From contig JAMFSA010000226.1 of NCBI GenBank assembly GCA_026225055.1, positions 31,710 through 95,709 of the forward strand: a DNA stretch of 64,000 nt, given 5' to 3'. Under the pieces are notes generated by a model. That model searched no databases. It was not told the DNA's origin and saw nothing but the letters and a program-made list of their open reading frames with translations. A program made the translations under genes and the position numbers. This document shows, one piece after another, positions 8,118 through 18,338 of the stretch (position 1 is its first letter; every line of letters starts with the position of its first letter). The DNA comes from Mucilaginibacter xinganensis. Its GTDB lineage: Bacteria > Bacteroidota > Bacteroidia > Sphingobacteriales > Sphingobacteriaceae.

Positions 8118-10514
8118 ATGATAAGGAATTATATTAAAACAGCTTACCGTTCCCTCTTAAAAAATAAGGGCTTTACGGTATTGAATGTGCTGGGGCTATC
8201 CGTTGGGCTGGCAACCTGCTTGCTGATCGTGTTTTATGTGGTTGATGAGTTCAGTTATGATCGCTATAATACCAATGCCGACAGGATCTACCGCATTACC
8301 GAAAATGCAAGGTTAAACGGCAACGAGGGCTCATACGCCGGGACGGAAAAGCCTTTGATGGATGCTTTAAAAAGCTTCCCGCAGATTGAAAAGATGGCGA
8401 GACTGTTCCCTAAGGAAACGCTGTTTCTCTCTTCTCAAAAGTTTAGCATCAGGAAGGGGAATAATAACATCCAGGAAAAGAATGTAGTTTTTGCCGAATC
8501 AAACCTGTTTGATGTTTTTACTTTACCTATGATTTATGGCAGTCCGTCAACCTCACTAACTGAACCACATTCTGCGGTTATAACCGAGAGCACCGCAAAA
8601 AAATATTTCAGCAAAACCGATGTTGTTGGCCAAACGCTTACCATTAACGATACCAGCGTTTATAAAATTACAGGGGTTATAAAGGATATCCCATCGCAAT
8701 CACATTTTAATTACGATTTCTTTTTATCCTATTCATCACTATTCGAAAGCCATGTTATGAGTTGGGGGTATAGCGGTATACATAACTATGTTTTGCTAAA
8801 ACCCGGCACAAATGTTAAGGCCCTTGAAGCGCAGATCCTGAAAGTAGAGCTCAAAAACTCACCCCCGGTATGGACAACCGGCAGTAATTATCTGAAGATA
8901 GTTTTAACACCACTGCTTGATATTCACCTGAGATCAAACAGTCAGTATGAGCTGATGCAGAATGGTAATATTGAGTACGTATACATCTTTTCGGCAATAG
9001 CCATATTGGTATTGCTGATAGCCTGTGTTAATTTCATGAACCTTTCAACCGCGCGTTCGGCAAACCGGGCCAAAGAGGTAGGGGTACGCAAAGTGCTGGG
9101 TTCGGCGCGTAAATATTTGATCGCCCAATTTTTAACGGAATCTATTTTGGTTACGCTGGTGTCGGCCATTATTGCTGTGGCGCTGGCATGGCTGGCAATG
9201 CCGCTGTTCAACCAAATGGCTGATAAGCATTTGGCATTCACACCCCACACTTTCACCTGGTTATTACCTGCATTGCTGATTATTATACTGGTAATAGGTA
9301 TCCTGGCGGGATCATACCCGGCATTTTTCCTATCGGCCTTTCAGCCAATTGAAGTACTAAAAGGCAAAATAGCTTCAGGATTTAAGGGTGGTTTTCTGCG
9401 GAGTTTTTTAGTGGTCTTTCAGTTTTCGATATCTATATTTCTGATTATCGGTACACTGGTTATTTATAACCAGCTGAACTATATCCATACCAAAAGCCTG
9501 GGCTATAACCGCAGCCAGATGCTGGTGATTAAAAACACCAATGTACTCGGCAAACAGGCAAAAATATTAAAGCAAGAGGTAAAGCAAATGCAGGGCGTTG
9601 CAAGCGCCACCATGACCACTTATTTGCCTACCGGCGATGACCGCAATATAACAGGCTTATTTCCTGAATTACCTATCGATATAAAACACGACCTCCTGGC
9701 TGATTTTTGGCCGGTTGATGAAGATTACATCAACACTTTGAGTATAAAACTGATCTCAGGACGCAACTTCTCCCCTCAATTGGCATCAGATTCGGCAGCT
9801 TTAATTGTTAACGAAGCGTTTGTAAGGAAATTTGGCCAGAAGGATCCGCTCAATAAAACCATCTATCGCGATAGCTTTGGGATACAAGCCTTTCACATAA
9901 TTGGTGTGGTTAAAGATTTTCACTATAGCTCCCTGCGCGACGAGATTAAGCCATTGGCATTGGTTTACAACGAGGATAGGGGAGCAATTACGGCCCGTGT
10001 CAGCACTGCAAACCTGCCTGCATTAATGTCGCAGATTAAGGATAAATGGAAGGATCTGTCGCCAAATAGCCAGTTCACATGGTCGTTTATGGATCAGGAT
10101 TTTGATGCTACCTATCGCTCTGAGCAGCGCATAGGAACTATATTTATATCGTTCACGGCTTTAGCTATAGCAATAGCCTGTTTAGGCTTATTCGGCCTTG
10201 CAGCTTATGCTGCCGAACAGCGTAATAAGGAGATCGGCATCCGCAAGGTATTGGGTGCCAGTGTATCAACCATAGTAAGTATGCTCTCCATGGATTTTAT
10301 AAAGCTGGTAGGTATCGCTATATTGATATCGTCGCCACTGGCCTGGTGGGCTATGAACAAATGGCTGCAGGATTTTGCATACAGAATAAATATACAATGG
10401 TGGATAGTAGCAATTGCAGGCTTTACCGCCATATTCATCGCATTTATAACTATAAGCTTTCAATCTATCCGGGCCGCATTGGCAAATCCGGTTAAAAGCT
10501 TGCGTAGCGAGTAA
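8118..10514 (+). CDS. Array permease 4, two-domain FtsX/MacB ABC permease
   Basis: 798 residues, the member most like permease 1 although two other paralogs lie between them. Shared blocks include GLATCLLIVFYV in helix 1, IPSQSHFNYDFF in periplasmic domain 1, the whole helix 2-5 region, and FMDQDF before helix 6. Coupling motifs are RAKEVGVRKVLGS near 318 and RNKEIGIRKVLGAS near 702. The periplasmic domains still differ in many places, for example the KFSIRKGNNNIQEKN stretch near residue 113. The start is the ATG after GAATTAACC, read as MIRNYIKTAYRSL. Confidence 0.92.
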   Translation: MIRNYIKTAYRSLLKNKGFTVLNVLGLSVGLATCLLIVFYVVDEFSYDRYNTNADRIYRITENARLNGNEGSYAGTEKPLMDALKSFPQIEKMARLFPKETLFLSSQKFSIRKGNNNIQEKNVVFAESNLFDVFTLPMIYGSPSTSLTEPHSAVITESTAKKYFSKTDVVGQTLTINDTSVYKITGVIKDIPSQSHFNYDFFLSYSSLFESHVMSWGYSGIHNYVLLKPGTNVKALEAQILKVELKNSPPVWTTGSNYLKIVLTPLLDIHLRSNSQYELMQNGNIEYVYIFSAIAILVLLIACVNFMNLSTARSANRAKEVGVRKVLGSARKYLIAQFLTESILVTLVSAIIAVALAWLAMPLFNQMADKHLAFTPHTFTWLLPALLIIILVIGILAGSYPAFFLSAFQPIEVLKGKIASGFKGGFLRSFLVVFQFSISIFLIIGTLVIYNQLNYIHTKSLGYNRSQMLVIKNTNVLGKQAKILKQEVKQMQGVASATMTTYLPTGDDRNITGLFPELPIDIKHDLLADFWPVDEDYINTLSIKLISGRNFSPQLASDSAALIVNEAFVRKFGQKDPLNKTIYRDSFGIQAFHIIGVVKDFHYSSLRDEIKPLALVYNEDRGAITARVSTANLPALMSQIKDKWKDLSPNSQFTWSFMDQDFDATYRSEQRIGTIFISFTALAIAIACLGLFGLAAYAAEQRNKEIGIRKVLGASVSTIVSMLSMDFIKLVGIAILISSPLAWWAMNKWLQDFAYRINIQWWIVAIAGFTAIFIAFITISFQSIRAALANPVKSLRSE

Positions 10515-10661
10515 TGTTCATTAGTTTATTGGTTCATTAGTTCATTAGTAATGCAGCCGGTGAGACTAATGAATTGATAAACTTGGGTAAGACCAATGAA
10601 TCAGTGAACCAACGTAGGACAAGACCAATGAACTAATGAACCAGTGAACAAATGAACTAAC
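10515..10661. repeat. Array spacer IG4: inverted GTTCATT-word repeat
   Basis: The left arm carries GTTCATTAGTTTATTGG and two further words. The right side holds a degenerate GGTAAGACCAATGAATCAG copy followed by a full GTAGGACAAGACCAATGAAC copy, which ends three bases before the next ATG. The AATGCAGCCGGT loop word recurs in IG1 and IG8 as AATGCAGCTGG and AATGCGGCCGGT. Confidence 0.8.
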
Positions 10662-10664
10662 GTT

Positions 10665-13034
10665 ATGATAAAGAGCTATTTTAAAATCGCCTGGCGGAAT
10701 TTGCTGAAGAGCAAGTTTTACACCGCCATTAACATTGCCGGCCTAACAGTTGGGCTGGCCGTAGGTTTACTTATTTTACTATGGGTAAACGATGAGTTGA
10801 GTTTTGACAAGTTCAATACCAAAGCCGATAATATTTATCGGATGGAAGCGCAGATAGGTGCAGGCAGTACCCAGCAGATCTGGTGCGGTATACAGGCCCC
10901 TGTTGCTTTTTTTGGCCTGAAAGAGGTGCCCGGTGTGGTAAATGCTGTTCGGATGGTATCTAATTGGGACTATTCTTTGTACAAATACCATGATAAATCG
11001 TTGGATGTTGGCGATAATGGCGCGTTTTATACCGATGCATCCTTATTTAAGGTTTTTGACTTTAAATTATTGGAAGGTAATCCAAATAATCCTTTCCCTA
11101 ATAACCAGTCTATCATCATCACCCAAACCACAGCCAAACGGTTTTTTGGCAACGCCGATCCGATAGGGAAAATAATTCAGGCAGATAATCATGATAACTA
11201 TACCGTAGCCGGTATCGCGGCTGATATGCCCGGTAACTCCAGTATTAAGTTTGATATGTTGTTTTCTATCAATGTGCTGGCAAAAAGAAACTATGACGGC
11301 AAAGGCTACTGGAAAACTATGGATAGCGACTGGGGTGATTATTTTTACGATACCTATTTTCAATTGCAGCCGGGTGTTTCGGCACAATCGGTTGCCGATA
11401 AGCTTACACAGATCCACATAAAAAATCAGGCTGGTTCGGGTGGTATAAAATACATACCTCAACCTTTGGATAAAATGCATTTATATAATGCCGATGGTAC
11501 CCCATCAGGCATCCAAACGGTAAGGGTTTTCTTAATTGTGGCCATTCTTATTTTGTTGATAGCCTGTATCAACTATGTAAACCTTTCAACCGCGCGTGCT
11601 ATGCTGAGGGCTAAAGAAGTAAGTGTACGCAAAATAATAGGTGCGGGTAAAAAACAATTGTTTATCCAGTTTGTAGTCGAAACGATTTTGTTTTTCTCCA
11701 TAGCACTGGTACTTGCTTTTGTGCTGATTGAAGTTTTGATGCCTTTATACAACAGTGTATCGGGTAAACAAATGAAGTTTGATTTGTTGGATGCTGGTGT
11801 TTGGAAGGTAGTAGGTATCACTGTAGTGGCTACGCTGGCGGCATCAAGCATTTATCCTGCATTTTTATTGTCGTCGTTTAAGCCTATTAACGCGCTTAAA
11901 GGTAAGCTGTCGCTGGGCGTTGGTAATACTACATTCCGCAAAACACTGGTGGTTTGCCAATTTATATTTTCTATTGGTTTGATCATCGGCACGCTGATCA
12001 TCAACAGCCAACTAAAATATATCAGGGAAAAAGAGTTGGGCTACGATAAATCCTACGTGTTTACATTCGGCATGCGCGATATGCAGAAGAACTATGAATC
12101 AGTACGTGCGCAATTGTTAAATCAACCGGGTATAAAAGATGTTACTACCGCTAGCGATAACATTGTAAGTTTGGGTGGCAGCACTGGTGATACCGATTGG
12201 GATGGCAAAACACCCGGCAGTAACTTTGAGGTTCACCCACTGGGTATCAGCCAAAATTATGTCGACTTTTTTAAACTGAAAATTATAAAGGGCAGTAACT
12301 TTTTAGGCATAAAGGCCGATACCGCGCACTATATCCTGAATGAAACCGCGGTACGTGAGGCCGGTATTAAAGATCCGGTAGGCAAACGCTTTAAATTGCA
12401 CAATCAAAACGGGATCATCATTGGTGTGGTGAAAGATTTTCACTTCGCATCCCTCAAACAAAAAATTGAGCCTACCATATTCTTTTACACCCCCAGCAAC
12501 TGGCGCATGTTTGTAAAAACAACCGGCAAGGATGCCCCGCAAGCGATAGCGGCCGTACAAAAAGCATGGAAACAATATAACCCGGCTTTTCCTTTAGATT
12601 ATACCTTTCTGGATGAAACCTTCAATGAAATGTATAAAGCCGATCAGCGTTCAGGTACATTGTTTAGTTGGTTTACTGGTATAGCTATCCTCATATCATG
12701 CCTCGGTCTGTTTGGTTTGGCAACCTACACCGCGCAGGTGAAGGTGAAAGAAATAGGCATCCGTAAAGTGCTGGGTGCAAGCGTTGCCAATATTACCACG
12801 ATGCTTTCAAAAGACTTTTTAGTGTTGGTAGTGGTATCCATTATTATTGCAACCCCAATAGCCTGGTACGCCATGAATAAATGGTTGCAGGCCTTTGCCT
12901 ACCGGATAGAGATACAGTGGTGGATATTTGCATTAGCCGGCGTACTGGCAATTGTAATAGCCTTTATAACTATAAGTTTTCAGGCCATAAGAGCGGCTAT
13001 TGCCAACCCGGTTAAAAGTTTGCGGTCCGAATAA
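10665..13034 (+). CDS. Array permease 5, two-domain FtsX/MacB ABC permease
   Basis: 789 residues, the shortest full member. The first coupling motif is RAKEVSVRKIIGAG near 315, with S for G at the sixth place. The second is KVKEIGIRKVLGAS near 693, where the usual R-T is K-V. The first periplasmic domain contains tryptophan-rich stretches (IWCGIQAPVAFFG, GYWKTMDSDWGDYFYD) not seen in permeases 1, 2 and 4. It is the last gene of unit A, because a composite promoter lies in the next gap. It shares the N-terminus MIKSYFKIAWRNLLKSK with the rest. Substrate unknown. Confidence 0.92.
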   Translation: MIKSYFKIAWRNLLKSKFYTAINIAGLTVGLAVGLLILLWVNDELSFDKFNTKADNIYRMEAQIGAGSTQQIWCGIQAPVAFFGLKEVPGVVNAVRMVSNWDYSLYKYHDKSLDVGDNGAFYTDASLFKVFDFKLLEGNPNNPFPNNQSIIITQTTAKRFFGNADPIGKIIQADNHDNYTVAGIAADMPGNSSIKFDMLFSINVLAKRNYDGKGYWKTMDSDWGDYFYDTYFQLQPGVSAQSVADKLTQIHIKNQAGSGGIKYIPQPLDKMHLYNADGTPSGIQTVRVFLIVAILILLIACINYVNLSTARAMLRAKEVSVRKIIGAGKKQLFIQFVVETILFFSIALVLAFVLIEVLMPLYNSVSGKQMKFDLLDAGVWKVVGITVVATLAASSIYPAFLLSSFKPINALKGKLSLGVGNTTFRKTLVVCQFIFSIGLIIGTLIINSQLKYIREKELGYDKSYVFTFGMRDMQKNYESVRAQLLNQPGIKDVTTASDNIVSLGGSTGDTDWDGKTPGSNFEVHPLGISQNYVDFFKLKIIKGSNFLGIKADTAHYILNETAVREAGIKDPVGKRFKLHNQNGIIIGVVKDFHFASLKQKIEPTIFFYTPSNWRMFVKTTGKDAPQAIAAVQKAWKQYNPAFPLDYTFLDETFNEMYKADQRSGTLFSWFTGIAILISCLGLFGLATYTAQVKVKEIGIRKVLGASVANITTMLSKDFLVLVVVSIIIATPIAWYAMNKWLQAFAYRIEIQWWIFALAGVLAIVIAFITISFQAIRAAIANPVKSLRSE

Positions 13035-13155
13035 TGTTCATTGGTTCACTGGTTCATTAGTTCATTGGTACTGTCTCCGGTAATATTGATGAACTTTACT
13101 AACACAGGACAAGACCAATGAACTAATGAACCAGTGAACTAATGAACCAATAATG
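13035..13155. repeat. Array spacer IG5: inverted GTTCATT-word repeat
   Basis: A GTTCATTGGTTCACTGG arm follows the stop and a CAGGACAAGACCAATGAAC arm lies about 30 bases later. It ends with CCAATAATGCGAAGC, like the end of IG0. Because a promoter block follows at 13166, this hairpin could act as the transcript end of unit A. Confidence 0.8.
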
Positions 13156-13165
13156 CGAAGCGGGA

Positions 13166-13266
13166 CTGTATCATTACCGTACATATAGTGTTACACTTAC
13201 GTACAGGTTGATTATTTTACGGTGATTTAATTTATTGATAATCAGTATTTTAAATTTTGGTATGGG
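13166..13266 (+). promoter_or_regulatory. Composite promoter B (upstream element, IHF-like site, TTTGGTATG core)
   Basis: Gap-free match to the block before permease 1. The upstream element is TGTATCATTACCGTAC at 13167-13182, with TGTTAC at 13189-13194 and CGTACA at 13200-13205; its outer ends CTGTA and TACAG are complementary. An IHF-like site lies at 13228-13240 (minus strand TATCAATAAATTA) and a TTTTGGTATG core at 13255-13264. CCG to GG is 80 bases, CCG to the IHF-like site 49, and that site to GG 19, as in promoter A. The core predicts a start of transcription near 13284 if it is a -24 element. Confidence 0.65.
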
Positions 13267-13301
13267 TTTTAATTGTATTTGTATGTAACCACCCCCGCAT
13301 C

Positions 13302-15776
13302 ATGATAAAAAACTACTTTAAAATAGCATGGCGTAACCTAATCAGGAACAGGGTTAGCAGTATCATTAATATCAGCGGTTTGGCTATCGGTTTAGCCTGT
13401 GTATTGCTGATAGGCATGTATGTGAAGGATGAGTTAAGCTACGACCGGTTTTTTAAGGATGCGGACAGGATCTATCGTGTAAATACCCATGAAAAAATGG
13501 GCGACGAGGAGTTCACCGCCGGTCATACCCCGCCACCCGTTGGCGCGGCACTGGTAAATAATTTCCCCGACGTTGAAAGCTATACGCGCATATTCAGGCC
13601 CGGTGATGAGATCATCCATTTTGTAAATAACGGTCAGCGTAATTCGCTCACTGAAAAGAATATTCTTTCGGTTGATTCTAATTTCCTGCAATTCTTCAAT
13701 TACCCATTGCTTGAAGGCGACAAGGCCACTTGCTTAAATGGCCCAAATTCAGTTGTGCTGACAGAAAATGCAGCTAAAAAATATTTTGGTAATACATCGC
13801 CGATAGGCAAAAACCTGGTTTTTGATGAATATAAAACGCCGTTTACAGTTACAGCGGTAATCAAAAATCTGCCATCGCAATCGTCATTACAGTTTGATGT
13901 TTTACAATCGAACTTAGGAATGCCGCCTGTTAAGCGTTTTAGCTGGAGCTGGGTTTGGCTACAAATGGGCACTTATGTTAAGCTTCGCGGCAGTGTAGCA
14001 AATGAGGTTGCCATAAAAAATCTGGAAGCCAAATTCCCGCCTATGATCGCGGTACAGGCAGCAAGCGCTTTCAGGCGCCTTGGTCAGCCGTTTGATCAGT
14101 TTATAAAAAAAGGAGGCAAGTATAACCTGGAACTGCAGCCCTTAACCTCGGTACATCTTTACTCACAGAACATAGGGAGCAGGTTTATTACCCAGGGCGA
14201 TGTTAAATACGTTTATATATTTTCGGCCATTGCGCTGTTCATTATATTGCTGGCTTGCGTGAATTTTATGAACCTTGCTACGGCACAATCTGCAAAAAGG
14301 GCAAAAGAAGTCGGCATCCGCAAAGTGCTGGGTTCCGAACGTAAACAGCTCATAGGCCAGTTTCTTGCCGAAGCGTTTTTATATACCTTAGTGGCTACAG
14401 TTATCGCCATCGTACTTGTTGCGCTGAGTTTGCCCGCGTTTAACCAATTATCGGCAAAATCATTAAACCTATACGCGTTTTTTAATATATATACATGGGG
14501 TGGTATTATTGCATTGGTTGCAATAACCACATTGCTGGCAGGTAGTTACCCGGCTTTCTTTCTTACCTCGTTCAAACCTGCGGCAGTATTAAAAGGCAGT
14601 GCTGATCTTAAAACCTCTATCGGTGGCTTTTTTACCCGTAATGCGCTGGTGGTTTTCCAGTTCACGGTATCAACGGTGCTTATTATTTGTACCATAGTGG
14701 TTTATAAACAGCTGCTTTATAACCAGTCTAAAGATCTCGGTTTTAATAAAGAGAACGTACTAATGATAGCCAATGCCGACAGGCTTAACAAGACTGAAGA
14801 AAGTTTCAGGCAAGAGCTGCTTCGTTTGCCGGGTGTGGCTAATGCAACCATATCAACAAGCTTGCCCACCCAAAAATCATTCAGTGATTATTATACGCCG
14901 GAAGCTACCCCCGATAACATAACTGCAGCCGATAAAAATATAACGCTATCGTCTTTTATTGTTGATGAAGCTTTTGTGCCGACCATGAAGCTAAAAATGC
15001 TAAGCGGACGAAATTTCTCCAAAGATTTTACAGATTCAGCATCAGTAATTCTGAATGAAACAGCAGCTAAACAAATAGGGTGGAAGAACGCTATCGGCAA
15101 GAATATTACTTATCCCGGCGGCAACGGTACAAGGTTTAAAGTTGTAGGCGTAGTAGCCGATTTTAATACCGAATCATTACATAACACAGTTGATCCTTTT
15201 GCCTTATTCTACACCACATCAAAAACTTATTACATAGGCTCATCATTTATTGCTGTACGCATTAAACCGGGTAATTATAATGAAGCTATCAGCAGCATTC
15301 AAAATAAGTGGAAAGCCTTTATGCCTGATAACCCGTTTGAGTACAGCTTTTTGGATGAGGAGTTTGATGCCCTGTACCGCACCGATCAAACCATTGGCAA
15401 GGTATTCACAGTGTTTACCTTCCTTTCTATTACAGTGGCATGTTTAGGCCTGCTTGGTTTGGCCATGTATACTGCCGAGCGCCGTACAAAGGAAATAGGC
15501 ATCCGCAAAGTATTGGGCGCATCGGTACAAAACCTGGTGGGGATGTTATCAAAGGATTTTCTAAAACTGGTGTCTATCGCATCGGTAATCGCATTCCCGA
15601 TAGCATGGTGGGCCATGAATAAATGGCTGCAGGATTTTGCCTATCCAACAACTATAAACTGGTGGATATTTGCCCTGGCGGGATTAGTAACATTAATAAT
15701 AGCGCTATTTACAGTAAGTTTTCAATCCATAAAATCGGCATTAATGAACCCTGTGAAGAGTTTGAGATCTGAATAA
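13302..15776 (+). CDS. Array permease 6, two-domain FtsX/MacB ABC permease
   Basis: 824 residues from the ATG at 13302. The ORF track starts at 13257, but those 15 extra codons (MVWVLIVF..) fall inside the promoter core, and MIKNYFKIAWRNL matches all other members. Coupling motifs are RAKEVGIRKVLGS near 334 and RTKEIGIRKVLGAS near 728. It is longer than most because of additional residues in the first periplasmic domain around 215-265 (FPPMIAVQAASAFRRLGQPF). The helix before the second motif has CLGLLGLAMYTAERR, with L for F. The C-terminal loop AYPTTINWW departs from the usual AYRINIQWW. It is the first gene of unit B. Confidence 0.92.
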   Translation: MIKNYFKIAWRNLIRNRVSSIINISGLAIGLACVLLIGMYVKDELSYDRFFKDADRIYRVNTHEKMGDEEFTAGHTPPPVGAALVNNFPDVESYTRIFRPGDEIIHFVNNGQRNSLTEKNILSVDSNFLQFFNYPLLEGDKATCLNGPNSVVLTENAAKKYFGNTSPIGKNLVFDEYKTPFTVTAVIKNLPSQSSLQFDVLQSNLGMPPVKRFSWSWVWLQMGTYVKLRGSVANEVAIKNLEAKFPPMIAVQAASAFRRLGQPFDQFIKKGGKYNLELQPLTSVHLYSQNIGSRFITQGDVKYVYIFSAIALFIILLACVNFMNLATAQSAKRAKEVGIRKVLGSERKQLIGQFLAEAFLYTLVATVIAIVLVALSLPAFNQLSAKSLNLYAFFNIYTWGGIIALVAITTLLAGSYPAFFLTSFKPAAVLKGSADLKTSIGGFFTRNALVVFQFTVSTVLIICTIVVYKQLLYNQSKDLGFNKENVLMIANADRLNKTEESFRQELLRLPGVANATISTSLPTQKSFSDYYTPEATPDNITAADKNITLSSFIVDEAFVPTMKLKMLSGRNFSKDFTDSASVILNETAAKQIGWKNAIGKNITYPGGNGTRFKVVGVVADFNTESLHNTVDPFALFYTTSKTYYIGSSFIAVRIKPGNYNEAISSIQNKWKAFMPDNPFEYSFLDEEFDALYRTDQTIGKVFTVFTFLSITVACLGLLGLAMYTAERRTKEIGIRKVLGASVQNLVGMLSKDFLKLVSIASVIAFPIAWWAMNKWLQDFAYPTTINWWIFALAGLVTLIIALFTVSFQSIKSALMNPVKSLRSE

Positions 15777-15916
15777 AATTGTTCATTGGTTCACTGGCTC
15801 ATTAGTTCATTAGTAATTAGCAAGCGAACGTAGGATAAGGCCGATGCAGAAGATAGATATCACATAGGACAAAACCAATGAACTAATGAACTAATGAACC
15901 AGTGAACTAATGAACG
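15777..15916. repeat. Array spacer IG6: inverted GTTCATT-word repeat, mosaic of IG2 and IG3
   Basis: The left part (GTTCACTGGCTCATTAG, TAATTAGCAAGCGAACG) resembles IG3. The middle (GTAGGATAAG .. ATATCACATAGGACAA) resembles IG2. The right arm is AATGAACTAATGAACTAATG and its continuation, ending next to the following gene. The pattern looks like recombination between spacers. Confidence 0.8.
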
Positions 15917-15923
15917 AAAGAAT

Positions 15924-18338
15924 ATGATAAAGAATTACATAAAGATCACCCTAAGAAATATGTGGAAGTATAAAACTTTCACTTTCATAAATGTTGTAGG
16001 CATGGCTGTGGCTTTTGGCTCGGTGCTGTTGCTGGCGCTTACCGCCTTTTATGAGCTTTCGTATGATGATTTTCACACCAATAAGAACAACATATACGAA
16101 GTATATCTGGAAGAGCATCATGCTAATGATGTAGAGGCCGACGCAGCAATGCCGGTTCCAATTACCCCGGCATTAAAAGCTGAATTTCCTGATGTGGTAC
16201 ACGCCTCGCGCTATGGCGATTTTGGTGGAAGCGTATTGCGTTATGGAAATAAGGAATTTAATTACGATGTAAGGTGTGTAGATCAGGATTTCTTTAAGAT
16301 GTTCACCTTCCCGATTATAAAAGGAAATAACCTGAACCCGCTTGGCGATAAAAATGATGTAGTAATCACTGAAAAAACGGCCAAAAGTATTTTCGGGGAC
16401 GTAAACCCGGTAGGTAAACTTATCGAACTGAAAATTAATAACCAGTGGAAAAGCCTTAATATATCGGCAGTTGCTGCTGATGCTCCGCAAAATTCAAGTC
16501 TGGATTTTAATTTGCTATGCCGTTTTGAACAGCATCCCGATTACGAGGTAGCTAAAACCCTATGGGAACAACGGTTCCACAATGTTTTTGTGCAATTACA
16601 TGCAAATGAAAACCAGGCCAGCTTTGAGCAGAAACTAAAAAGCTTTGTACATAAATACTATGATGGCAACATAAAGCAATTAAGGCATGATGGCGCCCAG
16701 CCTGATAAAGAAGGCGAAGTTTTACGCCTGCGCTTAATACCTATGGACGATGTACACTTTAGCCCCATTGCTTCACAAAATAGGGCGGTTAGCAAATTTT
16801 ACCCATACCTGGTTTTGCTGATCAGTGTATTTATATTATTTATAGCCTGTACCAACTTCATCAACCTGTCATTGGGCCGGGCATTTACACGGGCTAAGGA
16901 AATAGGTGTACGTAAGGTGATCGGTGCCACAAAACAACAGCTCATCACCCAGTTCTGCAGCGAATCATTTGTAATTTGTGGGTTATCGCTGATAATTGGT
17001 GCAATTGCAGCCTATTCGCTTATACCACAATACAAATTGCTGTTTAACCAGCAGCTATCATTAAATGTATTGAGTTCGCCATTAGTTATCCTGTATTTTG
17101 TGGGTGGCTTTGTTTTAATAAGCCTTATTGCAGGTGGTTACCCTGCATGGTTAATGGCTATACAAAATACTTCGCAGGCGGTAAAGGGTAAGGTAGTTGC
17201 AGGCAAGGCAAATGGTTTGCGTAATAGCTTAATGGTGGTTCAGTTTGCTTTATCGGCTTTGCTTATCATTTGTACGGTTATTACCTGGCAACAACTTAAT
17301 TTTATGCGTAACAGGCCTTTGGGTTACGATAAGGCGCAGGTAGTAAGCGTACCGATAGGCAGCAATATTGACCCTGAAAGAGCCCTGCAATTGATGCGTA
17401 CCAGGTTAACAACTTACCCTGATATAGTAAGTGTAACGGGCACGGATATGAACTTAGGCACCGGGCTTGATAACAGCGCATCAACCTCGATTATGACGTT
17501 TAGTTACAAGGGTAAGAATGTTAAAACCAATTGGCTGCGGGTTGATTATGATTATGTGAAAACACTGGGCCTGCAAGTGGTAAATGGGCGTGATTTTTCA
17601 AGGGCATACGGTGCTGACACTGCCGTGGTGCTCATCAACCAAAAAATGGCTGAGCAACTGAACGAAAAGAACCCAATTGGCGCGGTACTCCCTACCGATG
17701 GTGCCAAATTACAGGTTGCAGGAGTTGTTAAGGATTTCAACTTTAAATCGCTACATCAGCAAATAGCCCCGCTTACCATGGTTATACGCCCAAGCTGGCC
17801 GGTAAATTACATACTGGTAAAGGTAAAGCCTGCTAACCTGCCAGCAAGCATGGCACTTATTAATAAAGTATGGAAAGATGTAAATCCGCGCTCGCAGGCC
17901 GAATCATCATTTCTTGATGAAAATGTGGATCGCCAGTATAAAAAGGAAACCAGGCTGTCTAAAATATTCATAACGGGAGCGGTAATGGCTATCGCGATAT
18001 CGTGCATGGGCCTGTTTGCCATAGTGATACTGATCATAACCCAGCGTACCAAGGAGATAGGTATTCGCAAAGTATTGGGTGCAAGTGTAAATAGTATAGT
18101 GTATTTAGTGGCGCAGGACTTTTTGAAATTGGTGTTAATAGCTGTGTGCATAGCCTCGCCAATTGCGTGGTATGCCATGAGCAAATGGCTGCAGGATTTT
18201 GCCTACCGTATAAATATAGAATGGTGGGTGTTTGTAATGGCTGGGGTAATAGCCGTTATAATTGCCTTTATAACCATAAGCTTTCAATCAATTAAAGCGG
18301 CAATTGCAAACCCGGTTAAGAGCTTGCGTAGCGAATAA
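15924..18338 (+). CDS. Array permease 7, two-domain FtsX/MacB ABC permease (divergent helix 6)
   Basis: 804 residues. Helix 6 reads CMGLFAIVILIITQRTKE, while the rest have CLGLFGLAAYxAEQR or similar, so the small-residue and AE pattern before the second coupling motif is lost. The motifs themselves are kept (RAKEIGVRKVIGAT near 323, RTKEIGIRKVLGAS near 708). Helix 2 has ACTNFINLSLGRAF in place of ACVNFMNLSTARS. Helix 1, with VGMAVAFGSVLLLALTAFYE, also departs from the family GLAxGLA. All domain boundaries and the SLRSE tail are intact, so it is likely functional but a separate sublineage. Confidence 0.91.
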   Translation: MIKNYIKITLRNMWKYKTFTFINVVGMAVAFGSVLLLALTAFYELSYDDFHTNKNNIYEVYLEEHHANDVEADAAMPVPITPALKAEFPDVVHASRYGDFGGSVLRYGNKEFNYDVRCVDQDFFKMFTFPIIKGNNLNPLGDKNDVVITEKTAKSIFGDVNPVGKLIELKINNQWKSLNISAVAADAPQNSSLDFNLLCRFEQHPDYEVAKTLWEQRFHNVFVQLHANENQASFEQKLKSFVHKYYDGNIKQLRHDGAQPDKEGEVLRLRLIPMDDVHFSPIASQNRAVSKFYPYLVLLISVFILFIACTNFINLSLGRAFTRAKEIGVRKVIGATKQQLITQFCSESFVICGLSLIIGAIAAYSLIPQYKLLFNQQLSLNVLSSPLVILYFVGGFVLISLIAGGYPAWLMAIQNTSQAVKGKVVAGKANGLRNSLMVVQFALSALLIICTVITWQQLNFMRNRPLGYDKAQVVSVPIGSNIDPERALQLMRTRLTTYPDIVSVTGTDMNLGTGLDNSASTSIMTFSYKGKNVKTNWLRVDYDYVKTLGLQVVNGRDFSRAYGADTAVVLINQKMAEQLNEKNPIGAVLPTDGAKLQVAGVVKDFNFKSLHQQIAPLTMVIRPSWPVNYILVKVKPANLPASMALINKVWKDVNPRSQAESSFLDENVDRQYKKETRLSKIFITGAVMAIAISCMGLFAIVILIITQRTKEIGIRKVLGASVNSIVYLVAQDFLKLVLIAVCIASPIAWYAMSKWLQDFAYRINIEWWVFVMAGVIAVIIAFITISFQSIKAAIANPVKSLRSE

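Noticed and set aside
13257-13301. Longer start for permease 6 as given in the ORF track
   Set aside because: These codons overlap the conserved TTTGGTATG promoter core, and the family N-terminus starts at 13302.
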